Assembly: GCA_017483735.1 (NCBI GenBank)
Contig: JAFUVF010000007.1
Span: 1-64,000, forward strand
Direction of reading: 5' to 3'
Length of the DNA stretch: 64,000 nucleotides
DNA from: Lachnospiraceae bacterium
GTDB lineage: Bacteria; Bacillota; Clostridia; Lachnospirales; Lachnospiraceae
In this document: positions 8,717-17,691 of the stretch, in pieces
Layout: the number at the start of each line of letters is the position of its first letter
Numbering within the stretch: position 1 is the first letter of the stretch
Notes under the pieces: generated by a model
Told to the model about the DNA's origin: nothing
What the model saw: the letters and a program-made list of their open reading frames with translations, nothing else
Database searches by the model: none
Position numbers and translations under genes: made by a program

Positions 8717-9235
8717 GTGGCCAGCTTAATGGAAAACCTTATAGAAGTATTGAACAGGGAAAGCAGCGAGTATGACAGGCTGCTTGAATTATCCTCCAAA
8801 AAGACAGGTATTATCGCAAAGAATAATATCGATGAACTGCAGAAGATCATGGATGATGAGCAGGAGGTTATCTCCCGGATAGGCAATCTCGAAAAGAAGA
8901 GGGAGGAGACGACCAAGGATATAGCGAATGTGCTGAACAAGGATGTCAATGCACTGAAGCTCACGGATCTGATACAAATACTTTCCGCCCGTCCCGAGGA
9001 ACAGAGGGCGCTTTCGAATGCAAGGGACAAGATACAGACAGTTACCGCAGCAGTGAGGAGAGTGAACGAGCAGAACGCAGAGCTTTTGAAGAACGCCATG
9101 GAAATGGTGGAATTTGAGATAAATCTGCTGACGGCGATGAAGGCGGCCCCTGAAACCGCAAACTATAACAGGGGAGCCTACAGCTCGGGAATGGAGCTTG
9201 GAACCGCAAGAAGCGGATTTGACGCAAAGCAATAA
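8717..9235 (+). CDS. flgN: FlgN-family flagellar chaperone
   Basis: A 172-residue, mostly alpha-helical and coiled-coil protein of the FlgN family, which delivers the hook-filament proteins FlgK and FlgL to the export gate. GTG 8717 is preferred because TTGAGG lies about eight bases before it; ATG 8729 is too far from that site. It lies between flgM and flgK as in other Firmicutes. No enzymatic motif is present. Confidence 0.85.
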   Translation: MASLMENLIEVLNRESSEYDRLLELSSKKTGIIAKNNIDELQKIMDDEQEVISRIGNLEKKREETTKDIANVLNKDVNALKLTDLIQILSARPEEQRALSNARDKIQTVTAAVRRVNEQNAELLKNAMEMVEFEINLLTAMKAAPETANYNRGAYSSGMELGTARSGFDAKQ

Positions 9236-9249
9236 CGGGGTAAAAATCT

Positions 9250-11001
9250 ATGTCGTTGATGAGTGCATTATATACGGGAACATCCGGGCTGCAGACCAGC
9301 CAGAATGCTTTAAATACCACAGGTCATAACCTTACGAATATTGATACTGTCGGTTATACCAGGCAGCAGGTTGAGCAGGCAGATAAATCCTATATAACCA
9401 TACAGAGAAATACATCCATAATCTCCAACAAGCAGTACGGTCTCGGCGTTGAGTACGCAGACGTAAAGCAGGTCAGGGATTATTTCCTCGACAAATCCTA
9501 CAGACAGGAATCGGGAAGACTGGCATTCTATGAGGTTTCAAGGGATGTTATGCTTGAAATCGAAAGCCAGCTCGGCGAGATGCAGGGAAAAGCCTTTCAG
9601 GAGGCAGTTACCGATCTTTGGACCTCCGTTGAGGAAATGTCAAAGGATCCCTGCAGCAGCGTAACACAGGCTCTCTTTGCCCAGAAGGCATCAGAGTTCA
9701 TAGAGAGAGCGGGAGCCGTATATGAGGGCTTCAGCGACTATCAGGACAATCTTAATGCTCAGATAAAGCAGCAGATAGAGAAGATAAATAAATACGGGAA
9801 CAGAATCCTCGAGCTCAATGAGAAAATCGGCGCCATTGAGGCGGGCGGCATTGAGCGTGCGAATGACCTTCGCGACGAGAGGAATTATATATTGGATCAG
9901 CTGGGAGACCTTGCAAAGATATCCTTCTCGGAGGATCAGTGGCATCATGTTTCGGTTCAGATCGAGGGAGTGGATTTCGTAAAGGGCAGCATGTGCTATG
10001 AGATCGCTCTGGACCAGGACAAGGAAACCGGCTTTTATACACCTTTCTGGCCGATGAACGCATCCTATACCATCAATAATGATGGCAACAAGGTATATGA
10101 CACGGACGGCGCAGAGGTTTTCAATCTTAAGATAGAGATATCTACGGATCACAATACAGATATAGGACGTATAAAGGGAATGCTTCTTGCAAGGGGAGAC
10201 CACAGAGCAGACTATACGGACGATCTTAATAATTATTCGGCTATAGAGCAGTCGGTGGTAATGAATGTGCAGGCGGAATTTGACCTTCTGATACACTCGG
10301 TTTCCACCAAGATAAACGAAGTTATCGGGGCGGCAGCAGGCGTAAAGACAAATACCGACGGACTTACCTTTACCTTAGAGGACGGAACTGAGCTCAAGGG
10401 AGAGAATATTAAATACGCAAAGGTGGACACCACCGATACAGGCGGGTATTTGAGGGACAATTCCGGAAGACCCATGCAGATATTTGTAAAGTCGGTGACC
10501 GACGGATATGTAAAGGCCACCGGCTCCGACAACGAGGAGTATTGGGTATATGTGGACGAGATTCCGGACAGAAAGGATTCTCTGTATTCTGTCAGGAACA
10601 TCCAGATAAATCAGGAGCTTATGCAGTCTCCGGGAGAGCTTGGTTTCAGGCTTATAGACGGCTCCGAGGACAATGACACCATGGCAAAGCTTAAGGAGGC
10701 ATACCGTTCGGAGGAATACTTCCTGAATCCAAGAGTCCGCAAGGCTTCTAATTTTGAAAGCTTTTATAACGATCTGGTGGCGCAGATAGGAAATTCCGGT
10801 TATGTATATAAGGGAATATATGATAATCAGGAGAATACAGTTGAGAGCATTACCAGCGCCAGGGAGCAGATTGTGGGCGTAAGCTCTGACGAGGAGCTGT
10901 CAAATATGATAAAGTTCCAGAACGCATACAACGCATCCAGCAGATACATCAATGTTATCTCGGAGATGCTGGAGCACATAATAACGACTTTGGGACGATG
11001 A
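9250..11001 (+). CDS. flgK: Flagellar hook-associated protein FlgK (copy 1)
   Basis: Hook-filament junction protein, exported by the flagellar type III system. The N-terminal rod-like motif (SALYTGTSGLQTSQNALNTT and GHNLTNIDTVGYTRQQV) and the C-terminal helix (MIKFQNAYNASSRYINVISE) are the conserved coiled-coil ends; the middle is the variable D2/D3 domain. It is 583 residues, within the family range. A second flgK follows 30 bases later. Confidence 0.93.
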   Translation: MSLMSALYTGTSGLQTSQNALNTTGHNLTNIDTVGYTRQQVEQADKSYITIQRNTSIISNKQYGLGVEYADVKQVRDYFLDKSYRQESGRLAFYEVSRDVMLEIESQLGEMQGKAFQEAVTDLWTSVEEMSKDPCSSVTQALFAQKASEFIERAGAVYEGFSDYQDNLNAQIKQQIEKINKYGNRILELNEKIGAIEAGGIERANDLRDERNYILDQLGDLAKISFSEDQWHHVSVQIEGVDFVKGSMCYEIALDQDKETGFYTPFWPMNASYTINNDGNKVYDTDGAEVFNLKIEISTDHNTDIGRIKGMLLARGDHRADYTDDLNNYSAIEQSVVMNVQAEFDLLIHSVSTKINEVIGAAAGVKTNTDGLTFTLEDGTELKGENIKYAKVDTTDTGGYLRDNSGRPMQIFVKSVTDGYVKATGSDNEEYWVYVDEIPDRKDSLYSVRNIQINQELMQSPGELGFRLIDGSEDNDTMAKLKEAYRSEEYFLNPRVRKASNFESFYNDLVAQIGNSGYVYKGIYDNQENTVESITSAREQIVGVSSDEELSNMIKFQNAYNASSRYINVISEMLEHIITTLGR

Positions 11002-11031
11002 TCTTTCAAGGAGTGACGAGGAGGAAAAAAT

Positions 11032-12993
11032 ATGACCTCACAATTTTTCGGATTAAATATCGCATATACAGGTCTTCTTGCCAGCAATGCGGCTATGAAC
11101 ACCACGGCAAACAACATAGCGAATGTCCAGACTGACGGATATTCCAGACAGCATGTGAACCAGCAGGCGGCAAATGCGCTCCGTGTGTTCCAGACCTACG
11201 GATGTGCAGGCGCCGGCGTGGAAACCCTTTCCATCGAGCGTATAAGGGATGAATTCTACGATGGAAAATACTGGGCGAACAATTCCCATGTGGGAGAGTA
11301 TACCCAGAAGGCATATTATATGCAGCAGATAGAGACATATTTCGAGGACAATGGAGAGAATGCGGGATTCAAGACAGTATTTGACAGATTTATGGTAAAT
11401 GCCCTTGAAGAGCTTATGAAAAATCCCTCCTCCGAATCAACAAAGGCACAGTTTGCAGGCGCTGCCGGAGACCTTACGGAATATTTCAACGGTCTTGTCG
11501 GAAATATGGAGGCGCTCCAGAAGGATGTAAACCAGGAGATAAAATTAAAGATTGACCAGATCAATTCAATAGCCTCTGAGATAGCCAGCCTCAACAAGCA
11601 GATAAATACGATTGAGCTCTCCTCGGCAGGGAAGGCAAACGAGCTCAGGGACAGGCGTACAAATCTTATTGACGAGCTCTCGGAGATCGTGGATGTGAAT
11701 GTGACCGAGATTCCTATAATAGATCCGGATCATCCGGACAGAGTGACGGGCGCCAACAGGTTTATGGTAAAGATTACAGGAGGCGGACTCCTTGTAGACG
11801 GAAATGATTACAACGGACTCATCTGTGTTGCGAGGGAGCCCTATGAGAAGCTCAACCAGACGGATATAGACGGCCTCTATGATGTGTATTGGGAGCAGAA
11901 GCTTTTAGGAAAGGTTGACGAGGAATTTAATTACAGGGAGAACGGACAGAAGTTCAATCTTTCAAGTGGAGCTCTGCAGGGAGCTTTGAAGGGGCTTGTG
12001 GATATGAGGGATGGAAATAACGGTGAGTATTTCCACGGCGATATCACAGGACTTTCAAAGGGAAGCGCAACCGACCCTGCGGACACCCGGCAGAGAGTAA
12101 CCATCACAGTGAATAAGGATACACCGTATCTGACGGATCTGAACAAGTGCAATCTCTCCGACCAGGGCGGCATAATACAGCTGGGCGATACATTATATTA
12201 TTATGACGAATGGACCTATAACAGGGATGCGTCGGGCAATGTGAGCTATGATTTCGTCATTTCCTCAGAAAGGAACGATTCCCTTGTGGGAAATGAAAAG
12301 CTTTTACAGGATGCAAAGATAGGCGTTGCTACCAACTATCAGGGTATTCCCTATTACCTAAAGCAGGTAAACGAGTGGGTAAGGACCTTCTCCGAAAAGT
12401 TCAATGACATATTGAAGGCAGGAGTAACCTCCGACAATATAAACGGTGTGAATATGTTTACCGGCGACCATGCAGTGGAAGGACAGTTCCTTCTGGAGGA
12501 TACCGTTGGCGGTGTGAACAAAAAATATTATGAGGACGGCGCAGTATCCGTTGCGGTAAATGATGACAGCTATTACAGGCTTACCGGAAAGAATTTTGCG
12601 ATATTCGGCACTATAGAGAATAATCCGCAGATGATGGCGACGAAGTATTCGACTGCGGATGGCGTGGAGAAGAATAATGACCTTTTGAGTGACCTTAAGG
12701 TAATGGCCTTCGACAAGACCAAGATATCCTTTAGGGGAGCCTCCGCATCGGAATTTTTGACAGGGGTATTGTCGGATGTGGCGCTTAACGCATCCAGAGC
12801 TAACAGCTTTAAGGATTGCTATTCGGATATATTGAATACGATAGACAACCAGAGAATATCAATCTCGGGAGTGGACGAGGACGAGGAAGCGGTAAATCTT
12901 GTAAAATATCAAAATGCATACAACCTTGCCTCTAAAATGATTCAGACTTTGACCGAAATATATGATAGATTGATACTGCAAACCGGAGTCTAA
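11032..12993 (+). CDS. flgK: Flagellar hook-associated protein FlgK (copy 2)
   Basis: A second FlgK-type protein of 653 residues with the same terminal signatures (NIAYTGLLASNAAMNTT, NNIANVQTDGYSRQHV; C-terminal LVKYQNAYNLASKMIQTLTE). The start is ATG 11032 behind GAGGAGGAAAAAAT. The central domain differs strongly from copy 1, so this is an old duplication rather than a recent one. The two proteins may form mixed or alternative junctions between hook and filament. Confidence 0.9.
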   Translation: MTSQFFGLNIAYTGLLASNAAMNTTANNIANVQTDGYSRQHVNQQAANALRVFQTYGCAGAGVETLSIERIRDEFYDGKYWANNSHVGEYTQKAYYMQQIETYFEDNGENAGFKTVFDRFMVNALEELMKNPSSESTKAQFAGAAGDLTEYFNGLVGNMEALQKDVNQEIKLKIDQINSIASEIASLNKQINTIELSSAGKANELRDRRTNLIDELSEIVDVNVTEIPIIDPDHPDRVTGANRFMVKITGGGLLVDGNDYNGLICVAREPYEKLNQTDIDGLYDVYWEQKLLGKVDEEFNYRENGQKFNLSSGALQGALKGLVDMRDGNNGEYFHGDITGLSKGSATDPADTRQRVTITVNKDTPYLTDLNKCNLSDQGGIIQLGDTLYYYDEWTYNRDASGNVSYDFVISSERNDSLVGNEKLLQDAKIGVATNYQGIPYYLKQVNEWVRTFSEKFNDILKAGVTSDNINGVNMFTGDHAVEGQFLLEDTVGGVNKKYYEDGAVSVAVNDDSYYRLTGKNFAIFGTIENNPQMMATKYSTADGVEKNNDLLSDLKVMAFDKTKISFRGASASEFLTGVLSDVALNASRANSFKDCYSDILNTIDNQRISISGVDEDEEAVNLVKYQNAYNLASKMIQTLTEIYDRLILQTGV

Positions 12994-12995
12994 AC

Positions 12996-13116
12996 ATTAT
13001 AAGATTTTCTAATTGCTCGAAGCAAGGGCTTCTTCGCAAAGAAAATCTAATAACGTCAACTTTCGCAAGGGCAGCGAAAGAATGATTATAAGATTTTCTA
13101 ATTGCCCGTAGCAAGG
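12996..13116. repeat. Two 32-base direct repeats with an internal inverted repeat
   Basis: Bases 12996-13027 and 13085-13116 are the same 32-base sequence with two differences, both containing AGATTTTCTAATTGC. Within the first unit AGATTTTCT (13002-13010) can pair with AGAAAATCT (13040-13048). They fill the gap between flgK copy 2 and flgL. They may act as a weak terminator or leader structure. Confidence 0.5.
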
Positions 13117-13142
13117 TTTTGGCATAGAAAGGATAGTAGTGT

Positions 13143-14762
13143 ATGAGAATTACAAATAAGATAATGCAGAATAACAACCTGAGCAACATCAATACCAACA
13201 AGGTATATCAGGATAAGTTAAGCACACAGATGTCCACTCAGAAAAAGATTAACCGCCCATCGGACGACCCTGTGGTTGCGATAAGAGCGCTCCGCTTAAG
13301 AAGCAGCGTTACTGAGATTTCACAGTATTATACGAAGAACATTCCCGATGCCAATAGCTGGCTCAATGTGACTGAGGACGGATTAAACAACCTGACCTCG
13401 ATATTGACAAATATGCGCACTCAGGCGGTAAAGGGCGCTAATGGAGATCTGACAACCACCGACAGAAAGATAATTTTAGAGCAGCTTAGGGCGCTTTCTG
13501 ATGAGGTGTACTCCACGGCAAATGCGGACTATGCCGGAAGATATGTCTTTGCCGGATACAGAACCGATACGCCCATAGCCTTTACCGAGTCAACAACAAA
13601 GAGAAAATATGATATAACGGAGCAGATAGACAATAAAGTCATAGATGACATAGTGAATATAGATATGGCAAACAGCGCCGGGGACAAGGTAATCGATCTC
13701 AATGCAGGTACCTATAACAGCATCAATATCAACGAGACTGATATACAGACCAACACAGTTCACAGACTGCGTCTTTCATATGGTAACTGCGATCCCTCGG
13801 AAACGCCTGTCATTCAGACTATGAAGCTCAAAGCCGACGGTACGCCGGATTATGATGACGGAAAGGTTCAGTGGGTGGATATTCCTGCGAATGAGGTTAC
13901 CAATTCCTATGACAAGATAGGCTCCGATACGCCCTATGAGTATATTTCCCAAAATCCGGATAAGGTCGTTTTCTTGGCGGATACCGGAGAGCTGCTTTTG
14001 GGAGATAAAGTATATACCAAGCTTATGGCGATAAAGGATGCACCGGGTACCGGAAATGTAGATGAATCCGAGATAAGGGTAAAGTACACAAAGACTGACT
14101 GGAATAAGGGAGATTTGAGACCCGAGCACTTCTTTGCCTGCACTGCCACAAATTATGATGTTGCGGGAAATCTTGATCCCAAAACAACGATAAATTATAA
14201 TGACGCATACCTTGACTGGACTGCCGAGGAGCAGGTAATTGAGTATGACGTGGGTTTCAACCAGACCATCCGTGTGAATGCAACGGCGAAGGAGAATTTC
14301 CAGCCGGGAATCAAGAGAGATACAGAGGATCTGATCGCCGCAATGCAGGAGGTTCAGAATATCGAGGATGCTATAGGAAGGCTCGAAAAGCTGAAGGAGG
14401 AAACCAGCGATGCGACGGAGCTTGCAACGCTTGAGACCCAGCTGGATGCGGCAAACAAGGCGTTTGCCTTTGCAAAGGACAATGCGCAGAAGCTGTATGA
14501 GCACGCCATAACCAAGTATGATAAATATCTCGATACTGCAAACCTTGCCGTGACGGAGACCGGTACACGCTCCAAGAAGCTGGAGCTCATAGAGAACAGA
14601 ATGCAGAACCAGAAGACCACCTTCGAGACCTTAAAGAGCGAGAACGAGGACATTGACATCACAGAGGTGGCGATTAACCTGAATTCCGCCGAGCTTACCT
14701 ACGAGGCTGCTCTTATGGCGACAGGTAAGGTAATGCAGTCGACGCTTTTGAATTACATCTAA
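13143..14762 (+). CDS. flgL: Flagellar hook-associated protein FlgL, enlarged
   Basis: Second hook-filament junction protein. The N-terminus (MRITNKIMQNNNLSNINTNK, KKINRPSDDPVVAIRAL) and C-terminus (EVAINLNSAELTYEAALMATGKVMQ) are the flagellin-like coiled-coil ends. At 539 residues it is clearly longer than the usual 300 or so; the extra sequence is a large central insert, roughly residues 150-380, likely surface exposed. A ribosome site GAAAGGAT precedes ATG 13143. It lies after the repeat pair at 12996 and before fliW. Confidence 0.9.
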   Translation: MRITNKIMQNNNLSNINTNKVYQDKLSTQMSTQKKINRPSDDPVVAIRALRLRSSVTEISQYYTKNIPDANSWLNVTEDGLNNLTSILTNMRTQAVKGANGDLTTTDRKIILEQLRALSDEVYSTANADYAGRYVFAGYRTDTPIAFTESTTKRKYDITEQIDNKVIDDIVNIDMANSAGDKVIDLNAGTYNSININETDIQTNTVHRLRLSYGNCDPSETPVIQTMKLKADGTPDYDDGKVQWVDIPANEVTNSYDKIGSDTPYEYISQNPDKVVFLADTGELLLGDKVYTKLMAIKDAPGTGNVDESEIRVKYTKTDWNKGDLRPEHFFACTATNYDVAGNLDPKTTINYNDAYLDWTAEEQVIEYDVGFNQTIRVNATAKENFQPGIKRDTEDLIAAMQEVQNIEDAIGRLEKLKEETSDATELATLETQLDAANKAFAFAKDNAQKLYEHAITKYDKYLDTANLAVTETGTRSKKLELIENRMQNQKTTFETLKSENEDIDITEVAINLNSAELTYEAALMATGKVMQSTLLNYI

Positions 14763-14783
14763 GCGAAATTGTCAGACATTTTG

Positions 14784-14813
14784 TTGCAAAGTATCGGACT
14801 TTTATGATATAAT
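14784..14813 (+). promoter_or_regulatory. Sigma-A-type promoter for fliW-csrA
   Basis: TTGCAA (14784-14789), 18 bases, TATAAT (14808-14813), about 50 bases ahead of fliW. It would allow fliW-csrA expression independently of the flgM operon. Confidence 0.55.
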
Positions 14814-14864
14814 ATTTTTGCTGTGAAAACAAAATAAGCACTTCGGGTGCGGAATAGGAGTCAT

Positions 14865-15326
14865 ATGAAGATAAATACCAGAGTATTTGGCGAAGTGGAA
14901 GTATCCGACGACAAGATAATAGTTTTTGAGAACGGAATCATAGGATTTCCTGATATGAAGAAGTTTACCATGCTGCATGATGAGGAGAAGGGTGCTGACG
15001 CAGGAATAAGATTCCTTCAGTCATTGGATGAGCCTTCCTTCGCAATGCCCGTTATGGATCCTCTGGTTGTAAGGGAGGACTACAATCCTCAGGTGGATGA
15101 GGATCTGATCAAAGGGATAGGAGATCTCAATGAGGAGAATCTTCTGATACTTGTCACAGTGACGGTTCCTCAGGATCTTACCAAAATGACGGTCAATCTT
15201 CAGGGACCCATCATCATAAACGTAGATACAATGAAGGCTGCACAGGTTATCATAGAGGGCGATAATTATTCCGTCAGATTCCCTGTATATGATATACTGA
15301 AGTCAGGACAGGAAGTTAAGGAGTAA
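14865..15326 (+). CDS. fliW: Flagellar assembly factor FliW
   Basis: A 153-residue FliW protein, which binds flagellin and CsrA in a partner switch that tunes flagellin translation. The start is ATG 14865 after AATAGGAGTC; the first in-frame codon 18 bases upstream has no ribosome site. Family motifs: [52 protein letters not shown]. csrA follows four bases downstream, the standard pair in Firmicutes. Confidence 0.95.
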   Translation: MKINTRVFGEVEVSDDKIIVFENGIIGFPDMKKFTMLHDEEKGADAGIRFLQSLDEPSFAMPVMDPLVVREDYNPQVDEDLIKGIGDLNEENLLILVTVTVPQDLTKMTVNLQGPIIINVDTMKAAQVIIEGDNYSVRFPVYDILKSGQEVKE

Positions 15327-15330
15327 AGAT

Positions 15331-15549
15331 ATGCTTGCTTTATCAAGAAAAAAGAACGAGGCAATAGTAATCAACAATAATATCGAGGTTACGATCCTAG
15401 AAGTCAAGGGAGATCAGGTAAAGATCGGTATCTCCGCCCCCAAGGAGGTGCCTGTGTACCGTAAGGAGGTATATCTCCAGATTCAGGAGGCTAATAAATC
15501 CGCAGGCGAGGGTATCACGGGACTTGCGGAGCTCAAAAAGTTTATCTGA
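15331..15549 (+). CDS. csrA: Carbon storage regulator CsrA
   Basis: A 72-residue RNA-binding translational repressor. [23 protein letters not shown] and [19 protein letters not shown] are the complete CsrA signature, including the conserved Arg near residue 44 that contacts RNA. It is coupled to fliW, which antagonises it, and a terminator follows at 15581. Confidence 0.96.
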   Translation: MLALSRKKNEAIVINNNIEVTILEVKGDQVKIGISAPKEVPVYRKEVYLQIQEANKSAGEGITGLAELKKFI

Positions 15550-15580
15550 GCGTTGCTGCCTGACGGGCTATGTGCTTTCA

Positions 15581-15611
15581 AGGTATCCGGAAGTATCCGG
15601 GTACCTTTTTT
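15581..15611 (+). terminator. Rho-independent terminator after csrA
   Basis: AGGTATCCGGA (15581-15591) pairs with TCCGGGTACCT (15595-15605), one G-T pair, followed by a T run to 15611. It ends the flagellar block. Confidence 0.85.
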
Positions 15612-15613
15612 CG

Positions 15614-15642
15614 TTGAAAAAAATGCGCCAGTCTGATATTAT
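15614..15642 (+). promoter_or_regulatory. Sigma-A promoter for the ispE operon
   Basis: TTGAAA (15614-15619), 17 bases, TATTAT (15637-15642). It lies directly behind the csrA terminator and 53 bases before ispE. Confidence 0.65.
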
Positions 15643-15656
15643 ATAGATACAGTATA

Positions 15657-15666
15657 TTGTATACAA
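15657..15666. promoter_or_regulatory. Putative GntR operator
   Basis: TTGTATACAA is a perfect 10-base palindrome starting 15 bases after the -10 box of the ispE promoter. FCD-type GntR regulators commonly bind short palindromes of TNGTNNNACNA form, and an FCD-type GntR gene is the second gene of this operon, so autoregulation is likely but inferred. Confidence 0.45.
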
Positions 15667-15694
15667 AATACATCGTGAAATTTTGGGAGTATTT

Positions 15695-16561
15695 ATGGAA
15701 AAGACAGAGTTAAAGGCATATGCGAAGATAAATCTCGCTTTGGATGTGACAGGAAGAAGGGATGACGGATACCATCTCGTGAAGATGGTTATGCAGACTG
15801 TGGATATCGCAGACGATATAAGCTTTGAAAAAACAGACGACGGGGAAATCACGATAACCACTGATTCAGGGGAGCTTGCCACCGACAAGAGCAATCTCAT
15901 CTATAAGGCCTGTGAGCTTTTGATGTCCGATTTTTCCGTAAAGGGCGGAATAAGGGTAAAGCTTTCCAAGCACATCCCCATTGCGGCGGGAATGGCAGGG
16001 GGCAGTACCGATGCGGCGGCGGCTCTTAAGGCTGTAAATATGCTGTATGAGCTTAAGCTTGATGATGAGAGGCTTAAGGAATACGGCTTAAGGATAGGCG
16101 CTGATGTGCCGTATTGCATCATGGGAGGCACGGTGCTGGCGGAGGGCATAGGAGAAAAGCTCACAAAGCAAAAAAATGTGCCGGAAGCCGTGGTTCTGGT
16201 GGCAAAGCCCGACATAAACGTGTCCACGAAATATGTATACGAACACCTTGATGCGCTTTCCGATTATCCTCATCCGGATGTGGAGGCTGTCATAAATGCG
16301 ATAAATGAAGGAAGCCTTGAGGGAATTGCCCTTAATATGGGAAATGTTCTGGAGCAGGTAACAATTCCCAGACATCCGGTAGTTCAGGACATAAAGGATA
16401 TTATGAAGGGGGACGGAGCAATAGGAAGCATGATGAGCGGCAGCGGTCCGTCGGTATTCGGGCTTTTTGAGGATGCGGATGCCGCAAAAGCCGCCGCAGA
16501 AAAAATCAGAAATGAAAATCTGGCAAAGCAGGTATTTGTTACCGGCTTTGTAAATATGTAA
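15695..16561 (+). CDS. ispE: 4-diphosphocytidyl-2-C-methyl-D-erythritol kinase
   Basis: GHMP kinase of the non-mevalonate (MEP) isoprenoid pathway. The start is ATG 15695 after GGGAG; an in-frame TTG at 15683 overlaps that site. Motifs: AYAKINLALDV at the N-terminus, the GHMP glycine loop PIAAGMAGGSTDAAAAL (about residues 91-107) and MMSGSGPSVFGLF near the end. It is 288 residues, normal for the family. It leads an operon with a GntR regulator and DUF1934, an arrangement seen in related Clostridia. Confidence 0.94.
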   Translation: MEKTELKAYAKINLALDVTGRRDDGYHLVKMVMQTVDIADDISFEKTDDGEITITTDSGELATDKSNLIYKACELLMSDFSVKGGIRVKLSKHIPIAAGMAGGSTDAAAALKAVNMLYELKLDDERLKEYGLRIGADVPYCIMGGTVLAEGIGEKLTKQKNVPEAVVLVAKPDINVSTKYVYEHLDALSDYPHPDVEAVINAINEGSLEGIALNMGNVLEQVTIPRHPVVQDIKDIMKGDGAIGSMMSGSGPSVFGLFEDADAAKAAAEKIRNENLAKQVFVTGFVNM

Positions 16562-16575
16562 AGCGGGGAAAAGAT

Positions 16576-17259
16576 ATGCTGGATAATCTGCAGATAACAA
16601 CGGATGAATACCTGCCGCTCAGGGATGTGGTATTCAACACATTAAGAAAAGCCATACTCACAGGGGACCTAAAGCCGGGAGAGAGGCTGATGGAGATACA
16701 TCTTGCGGACAAGCTGGGAGTCAGCCGCACCCCCATCAGGGAGGCGATAAGAAAGCTTGAGCTCGAAGGGCTTGTGGTAATGATACCCAGACGGGGAGCG
16801 CAGGTTGCGGAGATTACGGAGAAGAGCATGAGTGATGTCCTCGAGATAAGGAGGGCGGTGGATGCTCTCTGTGCGGAGCTTGCCTGTGAGAGGATAACGG
16901 ACGAGGAGTTAAAGCGGTTGAACAGTGCAAGGCTGGATTTCGAGAAGGCGGTGGAAGGAAAGGATGTGACTGTGATCGCACAGGCGGATGTAAGCTTCCA
17001 CAATATAATCGTGCAGGCCACCGGAAATCAGAGACTTGTGCAGCTGGTCGAGAATCTTTCGGAGCAGATGTACCGCTACAGATTTGAATATATAAAGGAT
17101 TTCTCTGGACACCCCGCCATAATAAAGGAGCATGCGGCCATATGCGAGGCGCTGAAAAAGAGAGATAAGCTTGCCGCTGCGGAAAGCTGCAGAGTTCATA
17201 TAGACAATCAGAAGAAGTCCATAATAGCAAGGATAAGAAAGGATAGTGCAAAGCATTAG
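16576..17259 (+). CDS. GntR-family regulator, FCD (FadR) subfamily
   Basis: A 227-residue DNA-binding regulator. Residues about 15-75 form the winged helix (LREVVFNTL-like start, AILTGDLKPGERLMEIHLAD, LGVSRTPIREAIRKLELEG). Residues about 85-220 form the all-helical FCD ligand domain; the expected metal-binding Asp and His residues appear in DVSFHNIIV and in the region of SGHPAIIKEHAAI. The ligand cannot be deduced. It lies 14 bases after ispE; the palindrome at 15657 may be its own operator. Confidence 0.88.
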   Translation: MLDNLQITTDEYLPLRDVVFNTLRKAILTGDLKPGERLMEIHLADKLGVSRTPIREAIRKLELEGLVVMIPRRGAQVAEITEKSMSDVLEIRRAVDALCAELACERITDEELKRLNSARLDFEKAVEGKDVTVIAQADVSFHNIIVQATGNQRLVQLVENLSEQMYRYRFEYIKDFSGHPAIIKEHAAICEALKKRDKLAAAESCRVHIDNQKKSIIARIRKDSAKH

Positions 17260-17262
17260 CCC

Positions 17263-17691
17263 ATGGGACAGAAGGTAAGACTTACAATAAAAGGAATACA
17301 TAACGGGGACAGCCCTGAGGATGAGCATAAGGTTGATACGGAATGTGACGGAGAGCTGTTTGAAAGTCCCGGAAGCACCTATGTAATGTATCAGGAAAAG
17401 CATCCGGATTTTCCCATGCCCATAAAGGGCAGGATCAAATTCAGAGAAGGAAGTATAGAGATACACAGGACAGGGCCTGTGGTTTCCCATATGCTCTTCG
17501 AGGAGAGAAAGAAGCACCTTTCAATGTACCAGACCCCCTATGGGGATATCAGCATAGGAATAGATACCAAAAAGGTCACCTGCGAAAAAACAGATGACCT
17601 GATAAAGCTTAATGCGGAATATGTGCTGGAATTTGACGGCGAACCCCACGCCGACAGCAGCATAGAGATATGTCTTTACCTGACTACTTGA
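17263..17691 (+). CDS. DUF1934 (YwiB-like) protein
   Basis: A 142-residue calycin-like beta-barrel protein of family DUF1934. It shows the family pattern: an N-terminal strand VRLTIKGIHNG, YVMYQEK, RIKFREGSIEIHRTGPVVSHMLFEERKKHLSMY and a C-terminal strand LNAEYVLEFDGE. The function is unknown. Start ATG 17263 is three bases after gntR. Its last eight bases overlap the end of the convergent gene at 17684. Confidence 0.8.
   Translation: MGQKVRLTIKGIHNGDSPEDEHKVDTECDGELFESPGSTYVMYQEKHPDFPMPIKGRIKFREGSIEIHRTGPVVSHMLFEERKKHLSMYQTPYGDISIGIDTKKVTCEKTDDLIKLNAEYVLEFDGEPHADSSIEICLYLTT

Noticed and set aside
13776-14504. 242-codon open frame on the minus strand
   Set aside because: Fully antisense to flgL with no family resemblance and no start signals.
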